A stretch of 40,741 nucleotides of DNA from Bacillota bacterium (GTDB lineage Bacteria > Bacillota > UBA4882 > UBA8346), in NCBI GenBank assembly GCA_029553165.1, contig JAKPCT010000300.1, positions 1-40,741 of the forward strand. Reading direction: 5' to 3'. Every line of letters starts with the position of its first letter. Position 1 is the first letter of the stretch. Both the position numbers and the translations under genes were made by a program. The notes beneath the pieces are model-generated. The model made no database searches. It saw nothing but the letters and a program-made list of their open reading frames with translations, and was not told the origin of the DNA. This document shows, piece by piece, positions 1 to 8,471 of this stretch.

Positions 1-256
<256 letters not shown>

Positions 257-258
<2 letters not shown>

Positions 259-282
259 AAAGTGACGTTAAGTCGCTTTTTT
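257..282 (+). terminator. Rho-independent terminator after cheB
   Basis: AAAAAGTGAC (257-266) pairs with GTCGCTTTTT (272-281), with one G-U pair and a 5-base loop, and runs into T residues. It overlaps the cheB stop codon. The A-rich left arm would also give a T-run for transcripts arriving on the minus strand from the transglycosylase gene. Confidence 0.75.
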
Positions 283-303
283 AGTAGTTTTACCGGGCTG
301 TGT

Positions 304-861
304 TCAAAGAGAAGTTAAGTGATTAATGATAAAATAATTATTCAATGCCATTGTAATCACTTTAATTTTTTGAACATATTTTCTGGTCTCTTGATAGGGA
401 GGGATTCCGCCATGTCTGACGACTGAAGTTGGGCCGGCATTATAGGCGGCAATCGCCAGATCGACGTCTTTAAATCGGGCAATCTGTTCTTTTAAATAAG
501 CTGCTCCCACTTGGATATTTTTTTTGACATCCTTCCAATCATCCAGTTTGTCAGGAGTAAGCTGCATCAATCCCCGCGCACCCTTGCGGCTGATAACGTT
601 TTTCTTAAAGCCGCTTTCAATCGCAATGACTGAAGCTACTAAAACAGGGTCGAAAGTATCCATTATTGCCCGAAAGATTTCTTCATCATTACATTGATAG
701 AGTTTCATAATCAAGCGGACCTTTTGAGCGGTATAATTTGGAGTGATTTGCTCCTTCGATCGCCTGGTTGATCCGGAACCACTTAGAAAACAGGATAGGA
801 TTACAATAATGAATAACAGTCGAATTAATAATTGTTTCAATTTTAAATTTAAATTCATCAT
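304..861 (-). CDS. Soluble lytic murein transglycosylase-like protein (SLT domain)
   Basis: Predicted 185-residue exported enzyme that cleaves the MurNAc-GlcNAc bond of peptidoglycan with 1,6-anhydro formation. Residues 10-27 are a hydrophobic export segment ending in ILSC, which could be a weak lipobox, so it may be a lipoprotein or signal-anchored. The SLT (lysozyme-like) domain fills the C-terminal two thirds: VIAIESGF with the catalytic Glu, GARGLMQL, and AIAAYNAGP, all family hallmarks. The start at 861 lies 8 bases behind AAGG on the minus strand, and a good sigma-A promoter lies at 926-955. It is a single-gene unit facing the cheB tail. The family assignment is firm; the physiological role (wall turnover, flagellar or spore assembly) cannot be told from sequence. 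Confidence 0.88.
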   Translation of the reverse strand: MMNLNLKLKQLLIRLLFIIVILSCFLSGSGSTRRSKEQITPNYTAQKVRLIMKLYQCNDEEIFRAIMDTFDPVLVASVIAIESGFKKNVISRKGARGLMQLTPDKLDDWKDVKKNIQVGAAYLKEQIARFKDVDLAIAAYNAGPTSVVRHGGIPPYQETRKYVQKIKVITMALNNYFIINHLTSL

Positions 862-925
862 TTTACTTGCCTTGTGATATTTTTTAGAAAAAATATAAAA
901 AAAAGCAGATGTTATTACTTTTGGG

Positions 926-955
926 AGTATATCAAAATCAGAATGAAATTGTCAA
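926..955 (-). promoter_or_regulatory. Sigma-A-type promoter of the lytic transglycosylase gene
   Basis: Minus strand: TTGACA (955-950), an 18-base spacer, then TATACT (931-926). Both hexamers are near consensus. It lies about 65 bases upstream of the start at 861. Confidence 0.7.
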
Positions 956-1200
956 TTATTAGAAATGTTAAATCTTATTAATAAGCTTTAGAAGCAGTTA
1001 GAGCCGGTATTAATAATGTTAAAGTTTTGTAAACACAGAAAATTTGGTAACGGAATTTGAAGTTTTTTCTATTAAATGATCTTTTTATAAACCCTCCGGG
1101 AAGGATTGCAGGAAAGAATAGTTATTTGCCGAATAATAAAGGTTTAAAAATAGTGAACCAGCTTTAGTTGTTTTAACATTTGTATTTTGAGAGGTTATCA
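956..1200. other. AT-rich intergenic region upstream of recJ
   Basis: No open reading frame with a ribosome binding site was found. No convincing promoter for recJ could be picked out on the plus strand, although one must lie here because the preceding gene is divergent. Apart from the minus-strand promoter next to it, nothing definite is seen. Confidence 0.4.
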
Positions 1201-2931
1201 ATGGTAAAAAAAATATGGAAAGTTACCAGTAAAATCGAGGATAGAGCCGAACTCTTAGCTCAAGAAATTGGAGTAACGCCATTGGTTGCTCAATTGTTAT
1301 TGAATCGGGGTATCAACGACGCCAAGGAAGCAGCTACTTTTTTAAGACCGGATATTAAGCAGCTGAATGATCCTTTTTTACTCAAAGATATGGAACGGGC
1401 CGTAAAACGGATTGAAAGAGCGATTAATGAGAACGAATATGTACTGTTATATGGTGATTATGATGTTGACGGAATAACATCAATCTCATTAATGGTAAGA
1501 GTTTTAGCAAGGTTATTTTCCGGAAGGTTATTGTACTATATCCCAAAACGGTTGGAAGAAGGCTATGGGCTGCATCGTTCTTCACTGGAGAAAGTCATTG
1601 CCAAAGGGGTTACATTGGTTATAACCGTCGATTGCGGGATCAGCGCTTTTGAAGCAGCTGAATACCTTAAAGCGCAGGGAGTGGATTTAATAATCACCGA
1701 TCACCATGAACCGCAGGACCTTTTACCAGATGCTTTTGCAATTATTAATCCCAAGTTGAATGATTCGGTATATCCGTTTTCCCAACTGGCCGGGGTTGGG
1801 GTCGCGTTTAAATTACTGCAGGGTCTGGCAGAAATCTTGCCGGAGATTAAAGGAGTATTGTTCAATAACCTGGATTTGGTGGCGTTTGGTACGGTAGCGG
1901 ATATCGTACCGTTATTAGGAGAAAACCGGGTGTTGGTAAAATACGGATTGCAGCAGATTAATTCCACCAAAAATATTGGGTTACAGGCTTTAATTCAGAC
2001 GGCAGGTTTAAAAGGCAGAGAGATCAATTCGGGCCATATTGGTTTTATCTTAGCGCCACGGATTAATGCTGCAGGTAGAATGGGAAATCCGAGTATCGGA
2101 GTTAAATTATTTATTAATAACAATATCGGACAGGCTTTGGAGTTAGCCCGGGAATTGGATAAAGAAAATCAAAACCGCCAGGAAATTGAGAATGCAGTGT
2201 TACTGGAAGCACAGGAACAGATTAAATCCCAGCCGGAGCTGCTGAATGAACACGCTCTGGTACTGGCATCGGAAGGATGGCACTTGGGTGTTATCGGTAT
2301 TGTAGCCTCCCGATTGGTAGAATTATATAATAAACCAGTGATTCTCATTGGGATGGAAGGTGATGAGGGACGCGGATCCGGCCGCAGTATTTCCGGGTTT
2401 AATTTATTTGAAGCGATCGAAAAAAACAGTCATCACCTGATTCGTTTCGGAGGGCATGAGTTTGCTGCCGGTTTATCAATTAGTAAAGATAAACTGGCTG
2501 AATTTAAAGAGGGTTTTCTGACTTTAGCCAAAAATACACTGCGTCAGGAAGATTTACAACCGGTATTAAAGATTGAAGGAATAATCGATCTTAATCATAT
2601 TAATATGGATATGGTCCAACAATTAATGCAGTTGGCTCCCTGTGGCCCGTCAAATCCAACTCCCATCTTGGGTTGCAGATCATTAAACCTGGTCGATATT
2701 AAAAGTGTTGGTGATAATGGCAAGCATTTGAAGGTCCGGGTGTCCAACCAGAAAGTAACTTATGAAGGGATCGGGTTTAATTTAGGGTCTGTCTATGAAG
2801 AGGTGGCCTGTGCCAGAGAGGTTGATCTGGCCTTTTCAGTCGAAGAGAATAATTGGAACGGGATCTCATCAGTTCAGTTAAACCTAAAGGATGTCAGGGT
2901 AGCAGTTGAGTCAATAAAGCAGGTGAGCTAG
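1201..2931 (+). CDS. recJ: Single-stranded-DNA-specific exonuclease RecJ
   Basis: A 576-residue 5'-3' exonuclease of the DHH family, acting in recombination and repair. In order: YGDYDVDGITS (metal-binding DHH motif I) near residue 85, ITVDCGIS near 145, DHHEP near 163, NAAGRMGNP in the linker, then the DHHA1 RFGGHEFAAGLS motif near 420 and a C-terminal OB-like RecJ domain. The length matches E. coli RecJ. ATG 1201 is chosen because GAGAGG (1189-1194) sits six bases before it; an in-frame TTG at 1180 has no binding site. It is one base from the rel start, so the two genes are co-transcribed. The recJ-rel-dtd order is common in Firmicutes. Confidence 0.96.
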   Translation: MVKKIWKVTSKIEDRAELLAQEIGVTPLVAQLLLNRGINDAKEAATFLRPDIKQLNDPFLLKDMERAVKRIERAINENEYVLLYGDYDVDGITSISLMVRVLARLFSGRLLYYIPKRLEEGYGLHRSSLEKVIAKGVTLVITVDCGISAFEAAEYLKAQGVDLIITDHHEPQDLLPDAFAIINPKLNDSVYPFSQLAGVGVAFKLLQGLAEILPEIKGVLFNNLDLVAFGTVADIVPLLGENRVLVKYGLQQINSTKNIGLQALIQTAGLKGREINSGHIGFILAPRINAAGRMGNPSIGVKLFINNNIGQALELARELDKENQNRQEIENAVLLEAQEQIKSQPELLNEHALVLASEGWHLGVIGIVASRLVELYNKPVILIGMEGDEGRGSGRSISGFNLFEAIEKNSHHLIRFGGHEFAAGLSISKDKLAEFKEGFLTLAKNTLRQEDLQPVLKIEGIIDLNHINMDMVQQLMQLAPCGPSNPTPILGCRSLNLVDIKSVGDNGKHLKVRVSNQKVTYEGIGFNLGSVYEEVACAREVDLAFSVEENNWNGISSVQLNLKDVRVAVESIKQVS

Positions 2932-2932
2932 G

Positions 2933-5074
2933 ATGACCTTTGAGGAGTTTTTGTCAAAAATTGAATCAAGTAAGTCACCGGAAGAGGTCGAGCGGATTAA
3001 GAATGCCTACCAATTTGCGGCCAAAGCACATGAAGGGCAGAAACGTGACTCCGGTGAAGACTATATTCAGCATCCGTTAGAGGTTGGTAATATTTTATTT
3101 GACTTAGGGATGGATACTACTTCGATTGTTGCTTCATTACTGCATGATGTGGTTGAGGATACGGAGACTACGATTGAAGATATCAGTAAACTGTTTGGTC
3201 CCGAAGTGGCAATGCTGGTTGATGGTGTAACCAAACTTACGCGGTTAAACTTCCAAACCAAACAGGAACAGCAGATGGAAAATCTCCGGAAGATGTTTCT
3301 GGCAATGACGCAGGATTTAAGGGTGATTATTATCAAATTGGCAGATCGCCTGCACAATATGCGTACCTTAAAACATCTTCCGGAAGAGAAACAAAGAAAG
3401 ATCGCCAAGGAGACCTTGGAGATTTATTCACCGCTAACCCATCGGTTAGGGGTGTGGAAGATCAAGTGGGAGTTAGAAGATCTGGCGTTACGTTATCTTG
3501 ATCCTGAAGCATATTATGACCTGGTAAATAAAGTGGCGAAAAAGCGGCAGGAACGGGAAGTAATCATTAATGAAGTACAGGAAGTTTTAAGGCAGGCCTT
3601 AAAAGACAATCAACTCAAGGCAGAGATTCAGGGACGACCCAAGCATTTCTACAGTATTTACCATAAGATGCAGGAACAAGGCAAAGCATTTGCTGATATC
3701 TATGATTTATTAGGACTAAGAGTTATCGTGGATTCCGTCCAGGATTGCTATGAAGTGTTAGGAATCGTGCATACCCTCTGGAAACCGATTCCCGGAAGGT
3801 TTAAAGACTACGTAGCGATGCCAAAGTCGAATATGTATCAATCCTTACACACTACAGTAATCGGTCCTCATGGCGAGCCGTTTGAGATTCAAATCAGAAC
3901 TTGGGAGATGCACCGGACTGCCGAATATGGTATTGCAGCACACTGGCTCTATAAGGAAAATGGGACCAGTGATCATGAGTTGCGTGAAAAAATCGCCTGG
4001 TTACGTCATTTGATCGAATGGCAAGGCGAGATGAAAGATACCGAAGAGTTTATGGAGACACTGCGGATCGGGTTATTCACTGATGAGGTATTTGTGTTTA
4101 CTCCCCGTGGCGATGTTAAAAACCTTCCTGCCGGTTCGACGCCGATTGATTTTGCTTACAGTATTCATACCACCCTTGGCCACCAATGTGCCGGTGCTAA
4201 AGTTAACAGTAGATTGGTCCCATTGGATTATCAGCTCAAAAATGGTGACATTATTCAGATCATGACTTCCAAACAGACCGGCCCCAGCCGGGATTGGTTG
4301 CAATTTGTCAAAACGTCAAAAGCGAAGAATCGGATTCGACAATGGTTAAGAGAGCAGAATAAAGAGGAGAACATCCAGATTGGCAGGGAGTTGTTAGAAC
4401 GTGAGCTTCGCAAGCATGGAATGGAAGTTCACGAAAATCTCCGTCAGGATATCTTAATTGAAGCTGCTAAAAAGTTGGGATTTGGTTCGATCGATGATCT
4501 GCTGGCCAGTGTTGGTGATTTGAAGATAACTCCGGCAATGGTTTTTGGGAAGTTAGCCCCTGAAAAAGAGCTTGCCAAAGTATTGAAGCCGGAGGGTGAG
4601 GAGCAGCGTAAAAATAAGCGGACCAGTTATGGAGTTAAAGTAAAAGGTGTCGAGGATTTACTGGTTAAGTTTTCGCGTTGTTGTAACCCGGTGCCGGGTG
4701 ATGAGATTGTTGGTTTTATTACCAGGGGTAAAGGAGTATCGGTCCATCGAAGTGATTGTACCAATCTGGCCAATGAATCACCAGACCGAATCATTGAGGT
4801 TGAATGGGAAAGCGAGATTCAGGGGACATACCCGGTAGATATTGAAATAGTCGGTAATGACAGAGTAAATTTATTGACTGATGTCATGAATGCAATCTCC
4901 GAGCTGAAATTGTATTTGAGTGCTGCGAAAGCACGCAGTAAAAAAGGCGGCACGGCTTACATCAATTTGACCTTGGAGATCAGTAATTCGGCGCAGATTA
5001 ATCTGATTTTTAACCGGATCAAAAAGGTTGACGGGATTCAGCAAGTATATCGTGTCAGCAGGTTAGTTCGATAG
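2933..5074 (+). CDS. rel: Bifunctional (p)ppGpp synthetase/hydrolase, RelA/SpoT homologue
   Basis: A 713-residue long RSH protein that makes and degrades the stringent-response alarmone (p)ppGpp. The N-terminal HD hydrolase domain has HP around residue 46, LLHDVVEDT near 70 and RLHNMRT near 142. The synthetase domain (about 220-350) has GRPKHFYSIYHKM, GRFKDYVAMPK and EIQIRT. The RFKD form of the RxKD loop is the one known from bifunctional Rel enzymes rather than from synthetase-only RelA. TGS (about 385-445) and a C-terminal ACT domain (about 640-713) follow. The ATG is one base after the recJ stop, and the ribosome binding site (AGGTGAG, 2921-2927) lies inside recJ, so translation is probably coupled. 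Confidence 0.96.
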   Translation: MTFEEFLSKIESSKSPEEVERIKNAYQFAAKAHEGQKRDSGEDYIQHPLEVGNILFDLGMDTTSIVASLLHDVVEDTETTIEDISKLFGPEVAMLVDGVTKLTRLNFQTKQEQQMENLRKMFLAMTQDLRVIIIKLADRLHNMRTLKHLPEEKQRKIAKETLEIYSPLTHRLGVWKIKWELEDLALRYLDPEAYYDLVNKVAKKRQEREVIINEVQEVLRQALKDNQLKAEIQGRPKHFYSIYHKMQEQGKAFADIYDLLGLRVIVDSVQDCYEVLGIVHTLWKPIPGRFKDYVAMPKSNMYQSLHTTVIGPHGEPFEIQIRTWEMHRTAEYGIAAHWLYKENGTSDHELREKIAWLRHLIEWQGEMKDTEEFMETLRIGLFTDEVFVFTPRGDVKNLPAGSTPIDFAYSIHTTLGHQCAGAKVNSRLVPLDYQLKNGDIIQIMTSKQTGPSRDWLQFVKTSKAKNRIRQWLREQNKEENIQIGRELLERELRKHGMEVHENLRQDILIEAAKKLGFGSIDDLLASVGDLKITPAMVFGKLAPEKELAKVLKPEGEEQRKNKRTSYGVKVKGVEDLLVKFSRCCNPVPGDEIVGFITRGKGVSVHRSDCTNLANESPDRIIEVEWESEIQGTYPVDIEIVGNDRVNLLTDVMNAISELKLYLSAAKARSKKGGTAYINLTLEISNSAQINLIFNRIKKVDGIQQVYRVSRLVR

Positions 5075-5088
5075 TTGGGGTGGATTGA

Positions 5089-5538
5089 GTGCGGGCGTTG
5101 ATTCAACGGGTATTAATGGCAAAAGTGAGTGTATCAGGTGAGGCGATCGGTGAAATTGGACCGGGGTTATTAGTTTTTTTAGGTGTCGGCGCCGGTGATA
5201 CTGAAACGGATGCGGAGTATCTTGCCGAAAAGATTGCTAATTTACGGATCTTTACTGATGCAAACGGCAAGTTGAATGATTCGCTGTTAGACTTTAAAGA
5301 GAAGATGGCGGTGCTTGTAGTTTCACAATTTACGCTCTATGCAGACTGTCGTAAAGGTCGACGCCCCTTTTTTGGAGCAGCGGCCGCCCCGGAAGAAGGC
5401 TTTCGATTATACAATTATTTTTGTGAACGGATCAATCGATTGGGACTTAAAGTAGCACAAGGTTCATTTGGCAGTCACATGCAGGTCGAACTGATTAATG
5501 ATGGTCCGGTGACGATTTGGATTGACAGTAAGCAATAA
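5089..5538 (+). CDS. dtd: D-aminoacyl-tRNA deacylase
   Basis: A 149-residue enzyme that hydrolyses D-aminoacyl-tRNAs, recycling the tRNA. The family motifs are present: MRALIQRV at the start, SQFTLYADCRKGRRPFF around residues 78-94, and NDGPVTIWID at the C-terminus, the DTD Gly-Pro active-site loop. The GTG start at 5089 follows GGGGTGG (5077-5083). It is 14 bases downstream of rel, an arrangement seen in many Firmicutes, and ends the recJ-rel-dtd run. Confidence 0.95.
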   Translation: MRALIQRVLMAKVSVSGEAIGEIGPGLLVFLGVGAGDTETDAEYLAEKIANLRIFTDANGKLNDSLLDFKEKMAVLVVSQFTLYADCRKGRRPFFGAAAAPEEGFRLYNYFCERINRLGLKVAQGSFGSHMQVELINDGPVTIWIDSKQ

Positions 5539-5799
5539 TCCCCTAAATCCGCTGTAAAACAAAGGCAGATTCTACATGAAGTAAACTTTCCTGATTTTGA
5601 AGAATTACGTTAAAGAAATGAATCCAAGATACAATTCTTCTAAAATAAACAGATTCATCCTTGAATAAGCTATCCTGTTTATTAAAAATCCGGCACAATC
5701 CAAGTCAGTCTTGGATAATAACGGAATTTTTATGAAGGATTTACAGTTGGAGCAGAGAAGATGATTTGTGGATTAAAGAAAAAGAGGGGGTATAGAGTT
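5539..5799. other. Intergenic region with several overlapping inverted repeats
   Basis: No clear gene. At least four inverted repeats are visible. GAAGAATT 5599-5606 pairs with AATTCTTC 5633-5640. ATGAATC 5618-5624 pairs with GATTCAT 5652-5658. AATAAACAG 5644-5652 pairs with CTGTTTATT 5675-5683. ATCCAAG 5698-5704 pairs with CTTGGAT 5710-5716. The first three interleave and so cannot all form together. None ends in a T-run, so a simple terminator is not indicated. Confidence 0.4.
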
Positions 5800-5991
5800 A
5801 TGAATCGCAAAGACCAACCCGAACAACTGCACTTGGCTTTGGAATGGAATTACCTGGACTGGATCGAATTTGTTGGCGAAGAGATGCAGACCTTTGAAAG
5901 GTCAACCCGGAGTTTCTTCAGAAAAACAAGGCGTCATTGCCGAAATCCGATCTTTCAGGAATTGATTTCAAGTTCTGGTGACAATCTCTAA
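5800..5991 (+). CDS. Small hypothetical protein (63 residues)
   Basis: Not recognised. ATG 5800 is well placed behind AGAGGGGG (5783-5790), which argues that the frame is translated. The product is about 63 residues, with an acidic, aromatic N-terminal half (Trp-Asn-Tyr-Leu-Asp-Trp) and a basic Arg-rich middle (RSFFRKTRRH). No signal peptide or membrane segment is seen. It ends seven bases before the converging Ku gene. The 260-base upstream region has several inverted repeats. Function unknown; moderate confidence that it is a gene. Confidence 0.5.
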   Translation: MNRKDQPEQLHLALEWNYLDWIEFVGEEMQTFERSTRSFFRKTRRHCRNPIFQELISSSGDNL

Positions 5992-5998
5992 GACGATT

Positions 5999-6832
5999 TT
6001 AGCCGGTTTTGGATTTAGTACGTCTTTTGGGAGTAGGCTCATCGTGTTCTGATTTTTGCTCTTGCTTTTCAGTGGCGGCGATACTGGCGCGTAATGCTTC
6101 CATTAGATCAATCACTTTAGCAGATTCACGGGGTGAAGTCGCAGTGATTTCGCCACCATTAACTTTGGCTTGGATTAATTCAAGTAAGTTTTCCCGGTAG
6201 GTATCGGTATATTTTGAAGGATCAAAATGAGCGGAGAGGTTCCTGATTAGATTACTGGCCATAACTATCTCATTCTCATGCAAGTTTGGCTCATTATGAA
6301 CTCCGGTTAGTCCGGCGGTCGATCTGATTTCGTCGGGATAAAAGACGGTTTCCATTAATAATACATTCTGGTATACCCTGATAACAGCGAGGCTTTCTTT
6401 GGTCCGGATCTTTACTTTGGCAATCGCGATCTTCCCAGTATCAAGCATAGCCCTTCGCAAAAGCGCATATGCTTTTTCACCTCCCTGACTGGGTTCAAGG
6501 AAGTAGCTTTTCTCAAAATAGATCGGATCAATCTCTTGTAAGTCGACGAAGTCTAAAATGTCAATTGTCTTACTGGTTTCATCGGGGATCTTAGCCAAAT
6601 CTTCCTCTTTGAGAATGACATATTGACCCTTCTGGTATTCATACCCCCAGACGATCTCTTCAGAAGGAACTTCAATATTACATGTTGGGCAACGCCGTTC
6701 GTATTTAATTGGCGTTTTACATTTTTCATGGAGATAATTAAATCTTAAATCCTTGTTTTCGGTTGCGGTATATAGTTTAATCGGAACATTTACTAATCCA
6801 AAACTAATGGCGCCTTTCCATAAGGTCCGCAT
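5999..6832 (-). CDS. ku: Bacterial Ku, DNA end-binding protein
   Basis: A 277-residue homodimeric Ku that binds double-strand DNA ends and recruits a ligase in non-homologous end joining. The N-terminus MRTLWKGAISFGLVNVPIKL is the family signature. A Cys-rich patch follows at about 36-53 (CKTPIKYERRCPTC), then the Ku core, then a basic C-terminal tail (KRRTKSKTG) as in other bacterial Ku proteins. ATG 6832 is chosen because AGGTGA lies four bases upstream; a TTG one codon earlier is too close. No LigD-type ligase gene is in the window, so the partner must be elsewhere or another ligase is used. In Bacillus, Ku-LigD protects germinating spores, which would fit here. Confidence 0.95.
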   Translation of the reverse strand: MRTLWKGAISFGLVNVPIKLYTATENKDLRFNYLHEKCKTPIKYERRCPTCNIEVPSEEIVWGYEYQKGQYVILKEEDLAKIPDETSKTIDILDFVDLQEIDPIYFEKSYFLEPSQGGEKAYALLRRAMLDTGKIAIAKVKIRTKESLAVIRVYQNVLLMETVFYPDEIRSTAGLTGVHNEPNLHENEIVMASNLIRNLSAHFDPSKYTDTYRENLLELIQAKVNGGEITATSPRESAKVIDLMEALRASIAATEKQEQKSEHDEPTPKRRTKSKTG

Positions 6833-6863
6833 CAAATCACCTCTGGGATAGTATTGCCATTGA

Positions 6864-6900
6864 AAAATTAAAAAACACCTTGCCGGTGTTTTTTAATTTT
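6864..6900 (-). terminator. Rho-independent terminator of speD
   Basis: A perfect 16-bp stem (6864-6879 with 6885-6900) with a 5-base loop. Its A/T-rich ends give a T-run on the minus strand just after the speD stop. The symmetric sequence could also work on the plus strand. It separates speD from ku. Confidence 0.85.
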
Positions 6901-6918
6901 TGAATATTAAGTTTTAAA

Positions 6919-7299
6919 TCATGCAATTACAGATTGTTCTACGTTATCAGGAACTCCTCGGCGAACAATCATCTCGTTTACTTGGATTGGTTGCAAAGAT
7001 TCTTTTAAAAATTCGATTGCTTTTTGAGTCATACCGCCACCGCAAGTAAAGACATCAATTGCTGCATAACCACGCTCGGGGTAGGTATGAATTGAGATAT
7101 GGCTTTCGGACAGTAGCAACAATCCAGTAAAACCTTGGGGTTGAAATTTATGACATTCTTCACCAAGAATTGTCATATTAGCATTTTTTGCAGCCTGACG
7201 TAAACAATTCATTAACAGTTCTGCATCATCGAGCTTTTCATATTGGCAACCCCAAAAATCAGCCAATATGTGAGCACCTACAGTATCAAAAGCATGCAT
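6919..7299 (-). CDS. speD: S-adenosylmethionine decarboxylase proenzyme
   Basis: A 126-residue proenzyme of the short bacterial class, which self-cleaves to give a pyruvoyl enzyme supplying decarboxylated SAM for spermidine synthesis. LLLSESHISIHTYPE contains the Glu65-Ser66 cleavage site, with Ser66 becoming the pyruvoyl group. His71 and Cys86 (DVFTCG) match the catalytic His and Cys of the family. ATG 7299 sits behind AGAGGTGAG; an in-frame GTG at 7308 overlaps that site and is less likely. No speE is adjacent. Some SpeD-fold enzymes decarboxylate arginine or ornithine instead, and sequence alone does not exclude that. Expression probably starts at the promoter at 7481-7509, giving a long structured leader. 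Confidence 0.95.
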   Translation of the reverse strand: MHAFDTVGAHILADFWGCQYEKLDDAELLMNCLRQAAKNANMTILGEECHKFQPQGFTGLLLLSESHISIHTYPERGYAAIDVFTCGGGMTQKAIEFLKESLQPIQVNEMIVRRGVPDNVEQSVIA

Positions 7300-7474
7300 T
7301 CCCCTCACCTCTTCTCGTTGATATCTTCTGGTCAGGAAGAAACAATTGACCTATAAGCACCCTGATTTCCCTTTACCCGATGATGCACTAAGGCTCGCCT
7401 CGGGATATATGTTAGATCAGGTATTATTAAGGAAAGTTAAGGTTTCACACTCCCTAAAGGATTGTTTTGCAAAC
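7300..7474 (-). promoter_or_regulatory. Long structured 5' leader of speD (candidate cis-regulatory RNA)
   Basis: From the promoter at 7481-7509 the transcript would carry about 175 untranslated bases before speD. In it, CCTGAT (7421-7416) can pair with ATCAGG (7366-7361), enclosing a second helix CCCGA/TCGGG (7404-7400 with 7380-7376). A separate hairpin GGTCA/TGACC (7351-7347 with 7335-7331) lies close to the Shine-Dalgarno site. TCCTTTA near 7460 may also pair with TAAAGGG near 7370, an alternative fold. I do not recognise a known riboswitch class. Control by SAM or a polyamine is inference from the gene it precedes. Confidence 0.45.
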
Positions 7475-7480
7475 AAATAA

Positions 7481-7509
7481 ATAATAGCAGATGGAAATTT
7501 CGATGTCAA
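7481..7509 (-). promoter_or_regulatory. Sigma-A-type promoter of speD
   Basis: Minus strand: TTGACA (7509-7504), exactly 17 bases, then TATTAT (7486-7481). This predicts a start near 7474, about 175 bases before the speD ATG. Confidence 0.75.
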
Positions 7510-7645
7510 GTAATTTAAAATGTTAAAAATTTATTAAGTAATGAATCAACATCTGATGCCATAGTAATTAACAAGGTAATCGCCGAGCAAGGTTACATTT
7601 TAGTAAAAAATTACCATAGACCAATAATTATAAGGGGGTTCTTTG

Positions 7646-8362
7646 GTGCGACGAAAAATCCGGGTCTATTTTGTTGAAAGTAAGCACCTATATTTTACAG
7701 CGATATTTGTTTGTTTGGCAATCGGATGCTGCTTGCTTAATCTTTCAACCAGTATCCTTAGCTCAACGATTCGCGAAATCCGGGGGAAAAAAGTGATAAT
7801 TGATGCCGGACATGGAGGTTTTGATCCCGGAGCCAAGTCGGCTAAGGGTCTGTTAGAAAAAGAACTGAACTTGGATGTTGCTAAGCGGTTGATGCGGCTG
7901 TTAAGTAAGGCCGGGGTTAAAGTGATGATGATTAGGGAGACGGATATTGATTTTAGTGATCGTAATGAGTTATTTAATACAAAAAAACGTCGTGACTTGT
8001 ACTATCGGATTCAAATTGCCAATCAGAGTGATGCCGATGTCCTGTTATCAATTCATGCGAACAGTTTTCCGCAAATAATCTATCGCGGGGCGCAAACATT
8101 TTATAAGCTTAATGATGAAAACTCGAAGCTTCTGGCAGAATGTATTCAAAACTCATTTAATAATAATTTAGGATCAACACGTAAAGCCCGGCCTGGCGAT
8201 TATCGGATTTTGAACGATATTAACTTGCCTGGCGTTACGATCGAGATTGGTTTTTTGTCGAATCCACAGGAGGCTTTATTGTTAAGTGATCCCCAATACC
8301 GTGAACGGGTGGCAGATGCCATTTATACCGGTTTGGTTAATTATTTTGCTATTAAGGATTGA
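7646..8362 (+). CDS. cwlD: N-acetylmuramoyl-L-alanine amidase CwlD (spore cortex)
   Basis: A 238-residue Amidase_3 protein. An N-terminal hydrophobic segment (about residues 14-36) is the signal or anchor. Then come VIIDAGHGGFDPG (zinc His, near 51), EKELNLDVAKRL (zinc Glu), LLSIHANS (third zinc ligand) and TIEIGFLSNPQE (catalytic Glu). The length and architecture match Bacillus CwlD, which with PdaA makes the muramic-delta-lactam of spore cortex; this supports an endospore former. GTG 7646 is favoured (seven bases after GGGGG 7634-7638); TTG 7643 is possible. A general wall amidase of the same family is the main alternative. Confidence 0.85.
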   Translation: MRRKIRVYFVESKHLYFTAIFVCLAIGCCLLNLSTSILSSTIREIRGKKVIIDAGHGGFDPGAKSAKGLLEKELNLDVAKRLMRLLSKAGVKVMMIRETDIDFSDRNELFNTKKRRDLYYRIQIANQSDADVLLSIHANSFPQIIYRGAQTFYKLNDENSKLLAECIQNSFNNNLGSTRKARPGDYRILNDINLPGVTIEIGFLSNPQEALLLSDPQYRERVADAIYTGLVNYFAIKD

Positions 8363-8471
8363 TAAAATTAAGTGTAATTAATTTTCAAATATTTACAGCT
8401 GATAAAGGAATTGCACTGCAGATTGGCGAATCATTATTAATCATTCATGTGAGTAAGGGGTATCAGTTAAT

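Noticed and set aside
7365-7376. ATTTCCCTTTAC occurs in the speD leader and again at 28866-28877 on the same strand, suggesting a shared regulatory motif.
   Set aside because: A shared 12-mer is expected by chance in 40 kb of AT-rich DNA, and the surroundings do not fold alike.
7376-7425. Resemblance of the speD leader to a TPP riboswitch (ACCTGATCT string).
   Set aside because: The other conserved TPP elements (CTGAGA and the CAGCGTAGGGA type end) are absent.
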